Part shown: positions 1 through 7,730 of the stretch, one piece after another | How the letters are laid out: each line of letters opens with the position of its first letter | How positions within the stretch are numbered: position 1 is the stretch's first letter | Assembly (NCBI RefSeq): GCF_009765685.1 | Contig: NZ_LMUY01000152.1 | Location: forward strand, 1 to 55,461 | Source of the DNA: Acidisphaera sp. L21 | Lineage (GTDB): Bacteria; Pseudomonadota; Alphaproteobacteria; Acetobacterales; Acetobacteraceae | Direction of reading: 5' to 3' | Length of the DNA: 55,461 nt | Made by a program: the position numbers and the translations under genes | Notes under the pieces: generated by a model | What the model saw: only the letters and a program-made list of their open reading frames with translations | Told to the model about the DNA's origin: nothing | Databases searched by the model: none

Positions 1-1
1 G

Positions 2-421
2 ACACCACGCGTCGCGCCAAGATGTTTATGGGTCCGGACCCTAGCCGGCAAAGTGATAGGCATCACCCGGGGCACGTCTGAGGATAAGGCGGTCACGCAG
101 AATGCGAAGGGGGCCGAAATCAAGCGGTATGAAGATTGGCCGACGGTGGTGACCGCGCTGGTTTCCGGCCAAGTCAAGATTGCTGCCGGCACACCGAGTT
201 CGATGAAGACGATGAATGAGGCGAGTGGTGCTAACTACGAACAAAAGTTTCTAATCGAGACGACGCCGCTCGGCATCGGCATGAGGAAGGGAGAGCCCGA
301 ACTCAAGGCTTGGCTGGACAAATGGGTTGCGGAAAATCTGGCGAACGGAAAGCTGAACGCGATCTACCGCAAGTCGATCGGTGTCGATCTCCCGATGAAG
401 GAATTGCAGGCCGCCAACTGA
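2..421 (+). CDS. Periplasmic solute-binding protein, 3' part (family 3, amino-acid-type ABC transporter)
   Basis: The gene enters from outside the window; its last 123 codons (from 53) read as the C-terminal lobe of an extracellular solute-binding protein of ABC importers (SBP_bac_3 type). Visible hallmarks are LAGKVIGITRGTSED, the usual linker into lobe 2, followed by the region GQVKIAAGTPSS and a C-terminal LDKWVAENLANGKLNAIYRK helix, typical of periplasmic amino-acid receptors. Before about position 45 the plausible coding frame changes: frame 1 gives TTRRAKMFMGPDP, which resembles the conserved segment that normally precedes this linker by some 20-30 residues. This suggests a frameshift plus a small deletion, but too little sequence is present to prove it. 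The transporter's permease and ATPase are not in the window. Family assignment is fairly sure; substrate is unknown. Confidence 0.75.
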   Translation, partial: TPRVAPRCLWVRTLAGKVIGITRGTSEDKAVTQNAKGAEIKRYEDWPTVVTALVSGQVKIAAGTPSSMKTMNEASGANYEQKFLIETTPLGIGMRKGEPELKAWLDKWVAENLANGKLNAIYRKSIGVDLPMKELQAAN

Positions 422-779
422 CTACCCGCGACCTCATCCGTCGGCAGTGGCGAAGATTCCCGGGTCTTCGCCACTGCCCAGTCGGCGACGCAACCCATTT
501 GCTTTCCTTTCTGCGCGGCTGCACGGGCGTGTCTCGCGTGGGTTGCGTTGGGCGAGATGCATGACCGCGCGGTGATCCCAGATGTGTAGGGCAGCATCGT
601 CAACTTCCGCGCCGCCCTGTATCTGGCGGCGACCCTGCCGTGCCAGCGTTCCGGCGCTGTCATCCCGTTTCCCTGGCTAGAATAGGCATCGATCTCACGG
701 CCGAGCGTGTGTCCGCCTTGTGGCCTCGCAGCGGACATTGCTCTAGCATCACAACAAAATCATAACAGGGGCACGGAGC
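422..779. other. Intergenic region with a possible TauD-like remnant
   Basis: This stretch has no intact gene. On the minus strand, about 525-630, a short reading frame contains DDAALHIWDHRAVMHLA. It resembles the C-terminal iron-ligand region (WDNR...H) of TauD/TfdA-type 2-oxoglutarate dioxygenases. If real it is only a stump of about 30 residues, and I would not rely on it. Confidence 0.25.
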
Positions 780-2291
780 ATGCGACTGATCCTGGCAGCG
801 GCCGGATGGCTAGCGTTGACGGTGGCCGCGGAAGCGCGAGTTGTCCGGCTGGAGATCACCTCGACCCAGCCTTATGGCACCTTCGCGTCCGGCGAATTCG
901 TCCGCACCGAAGGCCGCGTAGTGGGCGAATTGTCACCCGACGAGGCCATTCCCGGCCTTGCCACAGCGACGCGCACCGAGCGTGGCATGGTCGCGTATGC
1001 CAGCCCTTTCATCCTGATACACCCGAAGGACCCAAACGCCGGCAATGGCGCCCTGTTGTTCGACGTGGCCAACCGGGGCCGCCCGATCTCGCATGCGCTG
1101 TATAACAGCCCACGCGCCGTGCCTATCCCGGTCGGCTCGCTGGAGGCGGGGACGGGATTCCTGGAAAGCCGGGGCTTCTCGATGGCCTATACCTCGTGGG
1201 AGCTTGGTACCGGCATCGACCTGCCGGGCCATTCGGGGCCAGACGGCAAAATGATTTACGCGGAGGGTGTCGGGCTGGCGGCGATCCGCGACCTGGTCGA
1301 CTTCCTGCGCAACGCCGGGCACGACGATGCCGGCACCCCAAACCCGATGGAAGGCCAGGTGAATCGCACCCTGGTCGTGGGCTATTCGCAGACCGCGCGG
1401 TTGCTGAAGACCATACTGATCGAAGGCTTCAACACCGTCGATGGCCGCCGGGTGTTCGACGGCATGCACATCCAGGCCAGTGCCGGCGGACGGGCCGCCG
1501 TGCTGGCGGAGAACACAGGGCCGCAATCCTCCTCCTTCTTGACGCCGCGGTTCACCGACCCGGATCTGCGCGGCGTGCACGAGCCGCCGTTCACCTGGGC
1601 GGACATCGTGGCCAAATTGACGGGGCGTGGCGAAGTGCCGCCCCGGATGCTGGTCACCAACATGACCACGGATTATTTCAGTATCCGCGCGTCCCTGGCC
1701 CGCACCGGCGCAAATGGCACGGCGGACGTGCCGTTTCCACCCAATGTCCGCGTCTACGACGTGGCCGGCGCCTCGCACGAGCGCAACCCGCGAGGAGGCT
1801 GCGAGAAGCAGCGTGACACGTTGGATTGGTCGCCGGTGATGCGGGCCACGCTGGTGAACCTGGATGCCTGGGTGTCCCGAAATCGGCCGCCGCCGCCCAG
1901 CCTGTTGATGCCGCTGGAGGCCCGGCCCGGCGACCCGGTGGTGCTGCAGGCGCCGAAGCATCTCCCCGATGCGACGGTTCAGGTGCCCAAGCGGCGGGCG
2001 GACGGCAATTTCGAAGGCGGCATCCAGCTACCGGACGTGGCGGCGCCGCTCGGCGTGTATGGCGAGCAGAACCTGCCGCTCTCGGATCGCTCCTGCAACC
2101 TGAGCGGCTCGTTCATCCCTTTTACGGCAGAGCAGATCCACGCCCACTTCAAGGACCGGGCGACCTACCAGGAGGCGATCCGCGCGGCAACCCGCACCCT
2201 GCTGCGGCAGCGGTTCCTGCTGCCTGGCGATGCGGCCGTCATCGTTGACGCGGCGGCGACCGCCCCAGGGTTCGGGCCCGCCCCGCAGTAG
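780..2291 (+). CDS. Secreted alpha/beta hydrolase domain protein
   Basis: A 503-residue protein with an N-terminal signal peptide (hydrophobic LILAAAGWLALTVAAEA, probable cleavage after AEA) and a large alpha/beta-hydrolase domain of the type usually annotated 'alpha/beta hydrolase domain-containing protein'. The nucleophile elbow is probably GYSQT (about residue 203) and a likely catalytic histidine lies in GASHERNPRGG (about residue 330). It should act in the periplasm on an unknown ester or lactone. The ATG at 780 is preceded by a weak GGAG-like sequence and is followed at once by the signal peptide, which supports this start. The stop lies 7 bp from the convergent HD-domain gene. Function beyond 'hydrolase' cannot be read from sequence. 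Confidence 0.8.
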   Translation: MRLILAAAGWLALTVAAEARVVRLEITSTQPYGTFASGEFVRTEGRVVGELSPDEAIPGLATATRTERGMVAYASPFILIHPKDPNAGNGALLFDVANRGRPISHALYNSPRAVPIPVGSLEAGTGFLESRGFSMAYTSWELGTGIDLPGHSGPDGKMIYAEGVGLAAIRDLVDFLRNAGHDDAGTPNPMEGQVNRTLVVGYSQTARLLKTILIEGFNTVDGRRVFDGMHIQASAGGRAAVLAENTGPQSSSFLTPRFTDPDLRGVHEPPFTWADIVAKLTGRGEVPPRMLVTNMTTDYFSIRASLARTGANGTADVPFPPNVRVYDVAGASHERNPRGGCEKQRDTLDWSPVMRATLVNLDAWVSRNRPPPPSLLMPLEARPGDPVVLQAPKHLPDATVQVPKRRADGNFEGGIQLPDVAAPLGVYGEQNLPLSDRSCNLSGSFIPFTAEQIHAHFKDRATYQEAIRAATRTLLRQRFLLPGDAAVIVDAAATAPGFGPAPQ

Positions 2292-2298
2292 CGCCGGG

Positions 2299-2952
2299 TT
2301 ACGCGGAGCGCGCGCGCAGATTGGCTGAGAGCACCCCGACCGTCTCCGGCGTCACGAGGCCGAGCGCCCCGGCGAGATGCCACCAGCCGTGGTCGGCTTG
2401 CCGGACGATCGTGCACTCCGTGCTGACGCCCATGTGCAGACCCTCAAAAGAATGCCCAACCGCAATGTGCGCGACCTCATCCGGCAGACCGACGGTCAGG
2501 CATACATGCATCCCGAAGACGGAGTGGCGGAAGGTCGGCATGCCGCTATCGGCCGGGTCGGCTTCCCAGCGCTGGCGGTTTGCCCGGTCGAACTCGAACG
2601 GCTTGCCGACGTCGTGGCAGACGGCACCTGCGTAGAGCACATCCCAATCGATGACGCACTCCGGATAGGATTGCGCGAATTCCTCGGCGATGGCTTTGGT
2701 GTAGCGGACGACCCCGCGCACATGGTCTGCCTGTGTGCCGCGGCGCAGAACGGGTGCGCCGGGGTTGCCTTCCGGGGGGATATCCGTGATTCGGTTGAAG
2801 TCGGAGCAGCACAAAGCGTAGCCCCAAGCCTCAACGGCTTTCGCACGGAGACCCGCATCCGGTATCCATGCGATCTCAGGAAAGTCTTCTAAGACTGCGG
2901 CCCGGACGTCATCCGTCACCAGGCGGCGTGGGCGAGCGTAATGGTGTTGCAT
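2299..2952 (-). CDS. HD-domain phosphohydrolase
   Basis: A 217-residue cytoplasmic protein of the HD superfamily. The metal-binding signature is visible as a histidine in QADHVRGV (about residue 94) and the paired CHDVGKPFEF (about residue 130), with further histidines at FRHSVFGMHV and VGHSFEGLHMG. HD proteins hydrolyse phosphomonoesters or phosphodiesters, often of nucleotides; the substrate here is unknown. It begins 19 bp after the MFS transporter stop on the same strand, with a GGGAAG ribosome site, so the two are very likely one operon. It may act on a compound imported by that transporter. Confidence 0.85.
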   Translation of the reverse strand: MQHHYARPRRLVTDDVRAAVLEDFPEIAWIPDAGLRAKAVEAWGYALCCSDFNRITDIPPEGNPGAPVLRRGTQADHVRGVVRYTKAIAEEFAQSYPECVIDWDVLYAGAVCHDVGKPFEFDRANRQRWEADPADSGMPTFRHSVFGMHVCLTVGLPDEVAHIAVGHSFEGLHMGVSTECTIVRQADHGWWHLAGALGLVTPETVGVLSANLRARSA

Positions 2953-2971
2953 TCTTGAGGCTTCCCGCAGT

Positions 2972-4240
2972 TTAGGCGTACTGAGCTTGGATGGGCTTAC
3001 GGGTCATCGTCAGGGTGACGACGGCGCCGAGCAGCAATAGCGCGGCTGCCACACGGAAAGCCCAGTCGTAGCCGCCCGTGCCGGAGACGACGTACCCAGT
3101 GATGATCGGCGCAATCAGGCCAAATGTGTTTCCGCCGAACGCGGTGATGGCAATCACGCGGGACACATCCTGCGGATTACGCAGCAGGTCGCTGGCTAAT
3201 GTGAAGTTTAGACCCGCCCCCGTCGTCGAGCCCGTCAGGACCAACGTCAGGATCGCCAGAAGTTGCCAGATATTCCCGGCCATCGGGGCCAGCAAGATGG
3301 TCAGTGAGAGCAGCGCCATGCAGGCAATAAAACGGCGGCGGTGCCCGGCTTGGATGGCGGTGGACGACAGCGCTCGGTCGCTAAAACGGGCGATCGCAAG
3401 CCCCAGGACCATGGTCACGAGGTAGGGAACCGCCGTGAGATACCCGTTATTCATCGTCGACAACTCGCGAGACGATTGCAGGTAACTCGGCAGCCAAGTG
3501 AGGAAGAGGTATGCGGTGTAGACGAGGCAAGCCTGGGTAATGACCAGGCCCCATACGCTGCGCTGGGACAGCAGGTAACCCAGCGTTGACGGTGGCGTGG
3601 TCGTCGCCGCCTCGTCCGGTTTCCCACCGTTCCGCTCCGCGAGGATCTTGGCCTTTTCGATTTCCGGCAACCATCGAACGGTCTCAGGCGCGCCATACCA
3701 GATCTGCCAGGCGACCAGCCAGACGAAGCCCAGCAAACCAAGCATGACGAAAGCGGGCCGCCAGCCGAAATTGCTGACCAGCGCTGCGGCCACAATGGCG
3801 CCTATTGCTGGTCCAGCGGACGACCCACCGTTAAATAACGTCGTCACCAGGCCGCGTTCCCGCTCGGGAAACCAATCGCGTATCACCCGTCCGCCCGCGG
3901 GGTAGGTGGTCGCCTCGCTGGCCCCCATCACCAGCCGGGCAGCCAGGATGGAAACAAAACCCGTCATGCCAGCAGTCGCCATCGTCGCCGCGGACCAGAT
4001 TGCGATACCACCGCCAACCATACGCCGCGCACCCACGCGATCGACCAGAATGCCGATTGGTATCAGGCAAATCACATAAGTCCACAGAAAACCCGAGAAT
4101 AGGTAACCCATTTGGATCGGGTTGAAGCCAAATTCCGCGACAACTTGTTTCGAGGCCACGGAGAACGCAATGCGGTCCATATAGTTGATAATGACCGCAG
4201 TGAAGAGCAGCGCGGCAATCCACGCTCGGCGATGCGTCAT
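2972..4240 (-). CDS. MFS transporter, anion:cation symporter (ACS) type
   Basis: A 422-residue membrane protein with about 12 hydrophobic segments and the MFS loop 2-3 motif DRVGARRM. The N-terminus (LLFTAVIINYMDRIAFSVASK) is characteristic of the ACS family, which takes up organic anions such as hexuronates, galactonate, glucarate or phthalate. It is the first gene of an operon with the HD-domain gene and is transcribed divergently from a LysR-type regulator 136 bp away. That is the usual arrangement for a substrate-inducible transporter. The substrate cannot be named. Confidence 0.88.
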   Translation of the reverse strand: MTHRRAWIAALLFTAVIINYMDRIAFSVASKQVVAEFGFNPIQMGYLFSGFLWTYVICLIPIGILVDRVGARRMVGGGIAIWSAATMATAGMTGFVSILAARLVMGASEATTYPAGGRVIRDWFPERERGLVTTLFNGGSSAGPAIGAIVAAALVSNFGWRPAFVMLGLLGFVWLVAWQIWYGAPETVRWLPEIEKAKILAERNGGKPDEAATTTPPSTLGYLLSQRSVWGLVITQACLVYTAYLFLTWLPSYLQSSRELSTMNNGYLTAVPYLVTMVLGLAIARFSDRALSSTAIQAGHRRRFIACMALLSLTILLAPMAGNIWQLLAILTLVLTGSTTGAGLNFTLASDLLRNPQDVSRVIAITAFGGNTFGLIAPIITGYVVSGTGGYDWAFRVAAALLLLGAVVTLTMTRKPIQAQYA

Positions 4241-4311
4241 GGCTTCTTCCCGATAAGAGTGTCGTTGCCGATCTGGCGTCGGCGTTCATGAATGAGTGTT
4301 CAGCTTTATTG

Positions 4312-4330
4312 CACTAGACGTTGTTTAGTG
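4312..4330. promoter_or_regulatory. Candidate LysR operator in divergent promoter region
   Basis: The 19-bp sequence CACTAGACGTTGTTTAGTG is an inverted repeat (CACTA-N9-TAGTG) in the 135-bp spacer between the MFS and LysR genes. Its size and T-N11-A-like core fit a LysR-family binding site. Inferred from position and symmetry only. Confidence 0.45.
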
Positions 4331-4375
4331 GCCGGTCCAATAGGATATTCGATGTCGAACCCATAGGGATTCCTA

Positions 4376-5284
4376 ATGAATCGCATAACCCTTGCGCAGA
4401 TCGAGGCGTTCCATTGGGTGAGTCAGCTCCAGTCGGTCATTAAGGCGGCTGCCAAACTGGACATTTCCCAGCCCACAGTCTCCCTCCGCATTCGGCAGAT
4501 TGAGGCCGAGCTAGGTGCTCCGGTGCTGGAGCGGCACGGCCGTGGCATCCGTCTGACGACGGCTGGCCACGCTTTTTCCGCCCACGTCCGCAGGGTCTTC
4601 GACGCTTACCAGGATATGCAAAACGCAACGGCTTTGGGTCAAATGGAGGGCACCTTCCGGATCGGTTTAGCTGAGGGCTTCGCCACGGCCTGCATGTCGA
4701 GCCTCGTCTCAGCGGTCGCGCAAGCCTTTCCAAAGATCCGGCCGGAGTGGACTGTGACAACAAGCGACGGGCTGGAGCGAGACCTGGTCGACGGCAAACT
4801 CGATCTAGCTCTCCTCGTGGATGCCTTCGGCCATCGCGACATCCGGCTGCTACCACTGGGCTCACAGCGCAACGTTTGGGCCGCTTCGCCGCGGCTGCGG
4901 CTGCCGAAGCTAAGCCGGCCACAGGACCTGGCCCATTTGACGACGGTGACGACGCCGGCCCCCACCTCCATGTACCGGAACACCATCGGCTGGTTTGCAG
5001 ATGCCGCAGCGCAGCCGGGCCCGCTTTGTCTCTGTACCAGCGTGAACGCCGCGGCTCAGTTGGTGGCAGATGGTGTGGGGATTGGAATCTTTCCCTTCCG
5101 CATGGTTGAGACCTACCGCGGATCCGGTGCCCTGACCCCCATTGCCACACGGCCGCCGTTGGGTGTCGGCCGCGTTTTTGTCGCTGACCGTGTGACCACT
5201 GATGTCGGCCGAACCCGCATGGTGATGGATCTTATGGTGGAGGTCACCCGCACCGTTGGCTATTTCGTCGAAGAGCCCGATTGA
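4376..5284 (+). CDS. LysR-family transcriptional regulator
   Basis: A 302-residue LysR regulator. The winged HTH occupies residues about 1-65 (AAAKLDISQPTVSLRIRQIEAELGAPVLERHGRG), followed by the effector-binding domain (FRIGLAEGFA to the end). It has full family length and is divergent from the MFS-HD operon, which it most likely controls in response to the transported compound. ATG 4376 follows AGGGA at a suitable distance. This is the last gene on the left before the transposon end-type repeats, and its stop is only 76 bp from them. Confidence 0.9.
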   Translation: MNRITLAQIEAFHWVSQLQSVIKAAAKLDISQPTVSLRIRQIEAELGAPVLERHGRGIRLTTAGHAFSAHVRRVFDAYQDMQNATALGQMEGTFRIGLAEGFATACMSSLVSAVAQAFPKIRPEWTVTTSDGLERDLVDGKLDLALLVDAFGHRDIRLLPLGSQRNVWAASPRLRLPKLSRPQDLAHLTTVTTPAPTSMYRNTIGWFADAAAQPGPLCLCTSVNAAAQLVADGVGIGIFPFRMVETYRGSGALTPIATRPPLGVGRVFVADRVTTDVGRTRMVMDLMVEVTRTVGYFVEEPD

Positions 5285-5360
5285 ACGTCCTTCAAGGCTT
5301 CCGCATCAGGAGCGGCAGCCAAATCCCGTCGAACATCTCAGTGATTGCTTCAATACTGTA

Positions 5361-5494
5361 TGTAGGCGAGCACAATTCCAGAGACTCAATCCACCCTAAC
5401 CTATTGATATCGAGTCCTTGCCAACAGTTAATCCCGAGACTACCGAGCGCAATTCCGGAGACTGGCAACTGCTCCGAGCAGAATTCCAGAGACT
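5361..5494. repeat. Tn7-like transposon end: TnsB-type binding-site array
   Basis: Three well-matched 20-bp direct repeats with consensus CGAGCNNAATTCCRGAGACT lie at 5367-5386, 5444-5463 and 5475-5494. A degenerate fourth copy is at 5422-5441 (shared TCC-GAGACT core). The outermost copy is preceded by TGTAGG at 5361, and Tn7-like elements end in TGT. Several spaced repeats of this length next to tns genes are what TnsB recognises at transposon ends. The inner edge is 36 bp from the stop of the short tniQ gene. I could not find a convincing inverted partner elsewhere in the window, so the other end is lost, diverged or outside. Confidence 0.65.
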
Positions 5495-5530
5495 CACGGT
5501 TTCCTCGCGGTAAGCTCCTGAAACTACTAG

Positions 5531-6544
5531 CTACTCGGCATTCTCAGCTTGCTTGCTGACAGATTCCATGCGCTGCACACTCTTCTTCTTTTGTGCGGTT
5601 ACCAGGCTGCGGAATTCAGCACACGCCTCCCGGATGGCCGTGCCGGAGCCAGGTGGCAGGCGGTCCAGCCAGCGTTCGACCGGGCCGACTGACTGGCGCA
5701 GGCCAAACCCCGGAGTGCCTGCTGCGCGTTCCTTCATGATTGCCAATGTCTCCAGGAAGGCACCGGGCCAGGCTTCGGCCAGCGCCAGGCCCCGGCTCAG
5801 GGCTACATGCGCCTCCCAGGCTAACTCGCCGGTCTGGTCCATGGAGAACACTTTTGAGCGGGGTGCCACCAGCTCCAGTCCTATGCGAAACAGGAATTCG
5901 ACGACTTTGCCGGGTGCAAGGTCCCGGAAAGGCTCGAACCCTTGAACGTGAGCCGCCTCGGCCGCAAAATTGCTATCTCCCAAGAGGCCGTAGACCGCCC
6001 GGGTGCCGCGCAGGTCTGCGTCCGAAAGGGCTTCGGCCTGCATCCTCCTCAGGATGGCCCCACACCCGCAGACCAGCAGGCGACCCTCCAGCCAGCGCAG
6101 CGGCTCGCCACACGTGCGGCAGCAGTCGGCGAGTCGTACCTTATGAATTGGGCAGGCAGCGACAAACAAAAGGTCCCAGATGGCCCGATGATGGTCCGCC
6201 TCCTCCAGGCACCTGGGGCAGACACGGCGGTCGACCCCTCCACGGCGGTCAAACGCATTGGATCCCAACTCGTGGCCCCGAAACCAACCCACGGCATCGT
6301 TGGGGATGCCATACGATATTGCATGTAGGTCGGCCTGCGGCATCCCAGATGTTTCAGCCAAGGCGGCCAGCCAGGCCGGTTCTGGCCGATTGGTCAAACG
6401 GTTGAAGCCACAATCCTCCGCCAGGCCGCGCGCCGAGGTAAACCTGCGGGCTGCCAGCCGGAAAATGTAACCTATCAGGCTTTCATCCGGCCGCGGCCGG
6501 GCACTGACGCTGTGCTGTCCTTGCGGACGTGAGGGAACAGCCAT
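5531..6544 (-). CDS. tniQ: TniQ-family target-selection protein (short form)
   Basis: A 337-residue TniQ protein. The N-terminus (RPRPDESLIGYIFRLAARR) is the standard TniQ opening, followed by the family's zinc-finger pattern at residues about 109-165: CPRC, CPIH, CRTC and CGCG. TniQ proteins link a TnsC/TniB ATPase filament to a target site, so this should direct transposition to one class of targets. ATG 6544 has AGGAG just upstream. It is the gene nearest the transposon end. It is separated from the main tns operon by a nuclease gene on the other strand, so it is probably expressed separately from the longer TnsD-like protein. Confidence 0.88.
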   Translation of the reverse strand: MAVPSRPQGQHSVSARPRPDESLIGYIFRLAARRFTSARGLAEDCGFNRLTNRPEPAWLAALAETSGMPQADLHAISYGIPNDAVGWFRGHELGSNAFDRRGGVDRRVCPRCLEEADHHRAIWDLLFVAACPIHKVRLADCCRTCGEPLRWLEGRLLVCGCGAILRRMQAEALSDADLRGTRAVYGLLGDSNFAAEAAHVQGFEPFRDLAPGKVVEFLFRIGLELVAPRSKVFSMDQTGELAWEAHVALSRGLALAEAWPGAFLETLAIMKERAAGTPGFGLRQSVGPVERWLDRLPPGSGTAIREACAEFRSLVTAQKKKSVQRMESVSKQAENAE

Positions 6545-6672
6545 CGGCTCCTGCGGCTTTTGCTGGAGCCCAAGCTATTTCCTTGTCAGGGCACCTGTCT
6601 ATCCCAGGATGCCCGTTGACCGTCCGCTAAATGCTTCTTAGGGGTGCGGAAGGCATATCGGGAGAAACGTCC

Positions 6673-7668
6673 GTGCTCCAGGCAATGGAAAAGCGAGAGG
6701 ACGTCGGCCGGGCGATGAAAGACTTCCATATCAAGTTCGCCCAAGACGCCGAAATGCTGCAAGGACTCGGAAATTCAACCTGTTGGCACAAGCGCCTAGG
6801 CATGTGGGGCCATTTCAGTGCTTGGAAGCGCGATGACGGGTCAAACCGCTTTTGGAATGCCTTCGGGTTCTCGCCGACGAGACTTCGCGGGAACATAGTT
6901 GTCGAAATCAATCCACCGGACAGGGGCACAAGCAAAACCATGCAGGGCCTGCTGGCCCGCTCCCAGGATGGTGCCCGCTGGGTTTTGCACCGCGGACGGA
7001 TGTCCATTCCCGGTGCCCACATCCAGGAAAACCAATTTGACCGGATTTCCTCAAGCAGGCGGTCTAGTGTTATTTTTGCGGACAACTCTGTGGTCGGGTG
7101 CCATCTAGTTGCCGATTTGGATGCGTCTGCCCGGGTCATGCAAAATCAGGTTGCCGCCTTTGTCCGGGAGTGCAGCCGCGTCAGGACCCACTACACGCAC
7201 GGCCCGGAAGCGGCACAGCAGGAAGCAAGCGTGGAGGCTGCCGAGCTCAGCTTTCCAGAGCAGACCGGCACCTACAAGGTAGGTGGGCAGGGCCCTAAGA
7301 TCGTGACCAGAAAACATGCGGATGTCTGGGTCGCACTGGCGGCGGCGCTGGATACGCTCAAGGTAGGGCACAGCAATGGTCGGGTCGGACGCTGGGGGCC
7401 GGACTTGCGGACGCTCGGCAAGGCAAAGCTGTTGTTCGAAATCAAAGTCACCACCGTTGCCGGGGAGCTGCAGCAGGCCATAGGGCAGCTGTTCTTGTAT
7501 GAGCAATTGCTCCAAGGCGGCTACCAAAAAATCCTGGTGCTGCCAGATAACCTCGCAGGAGCCGTAGGGACAGCGGTCGCCAATTTAGGCGTGAAGGTCC
7601 TGTCATTTTCCCGGCTTGGCAGAACCACGACCTTTAACCTGCAAGATTTGACACGGCTGTTGAAGTAG
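6673..7668 (+). CDS. PD-(D/E)XK nuclease-like protein of unknown role
   Basis: A 331-residue protein, the only plus-strand gene inside the transposition module. The C-terminal third has a restriction-endonuclease-like core: GPDL (Asp244) then LFEIK (Glu256-x-Lys258), followed by a helix with QAIGQLFLYEQLL, the usual order in PD-(D/E)XK nucleases. The first ~160 residues (FWNAFGFSP, NIVVEINPP, WVLHRGRM) I do not recognise; they may bind DNA or modified bases. GTG 6673 is preferred because GGGAGAA lies 7 bp upstream; an in-frame ATG at 6631 lacks a ribosome site. It lies between two tniQ genes in an element whose TnsA is degenerate. It may therefore be a defence nuclease carried as cargo or a replacement 5'-strand nuclease; neither is shown. 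Confidence 0.65.
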   Translation: MLQAMEKREDVGRAMKDFHIKFAQDAEMLQGLGNSTCWHKRLGMWGHFSAWKRDDGSNRFWNAFGFSPTRLRGNIVVEINPPDRGTSKTMQGLLARSQDGARWVLHRGRMSIPGAHIQENQFDRISSSRRSSVIFADNSVVGCHLVADLDASARVMQNQVAAFVRECSRVRTHYTHGPEAAQQEASVEAAELSFPEQTGTYKVGGQGPKIVTRKHADVWVALAAALDTLKVGHSNGRVGRWGPDLRTLGKAKLLFEIKVTTVAGELQQAIGQLFLYEQLLQGGYQKILVLPDNLAGAVGTAVANLGVKVLSFSRLGRTTTFNLQDLTRLLK

Positions 7669-7730
7669 CCTGTTGGGGTCGGCCTGCAGCTTTCACATCG
7701 GCTTGAAGGGGCCTCCGGCGAAATTTGCGC

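Noticed and set aside
10-80. Start of the solute-binding protein gene at GTG 53
   Set aside because: The frame is open to the window edge and conserved residues lie before position 53, so the gene begins outside.
933-1961. A 342-codon minus-strand frame
   Set aside because: Antisense to the secreted alpha/beta hydrolase gene, whose signal peptide and active-site motifs are clear.
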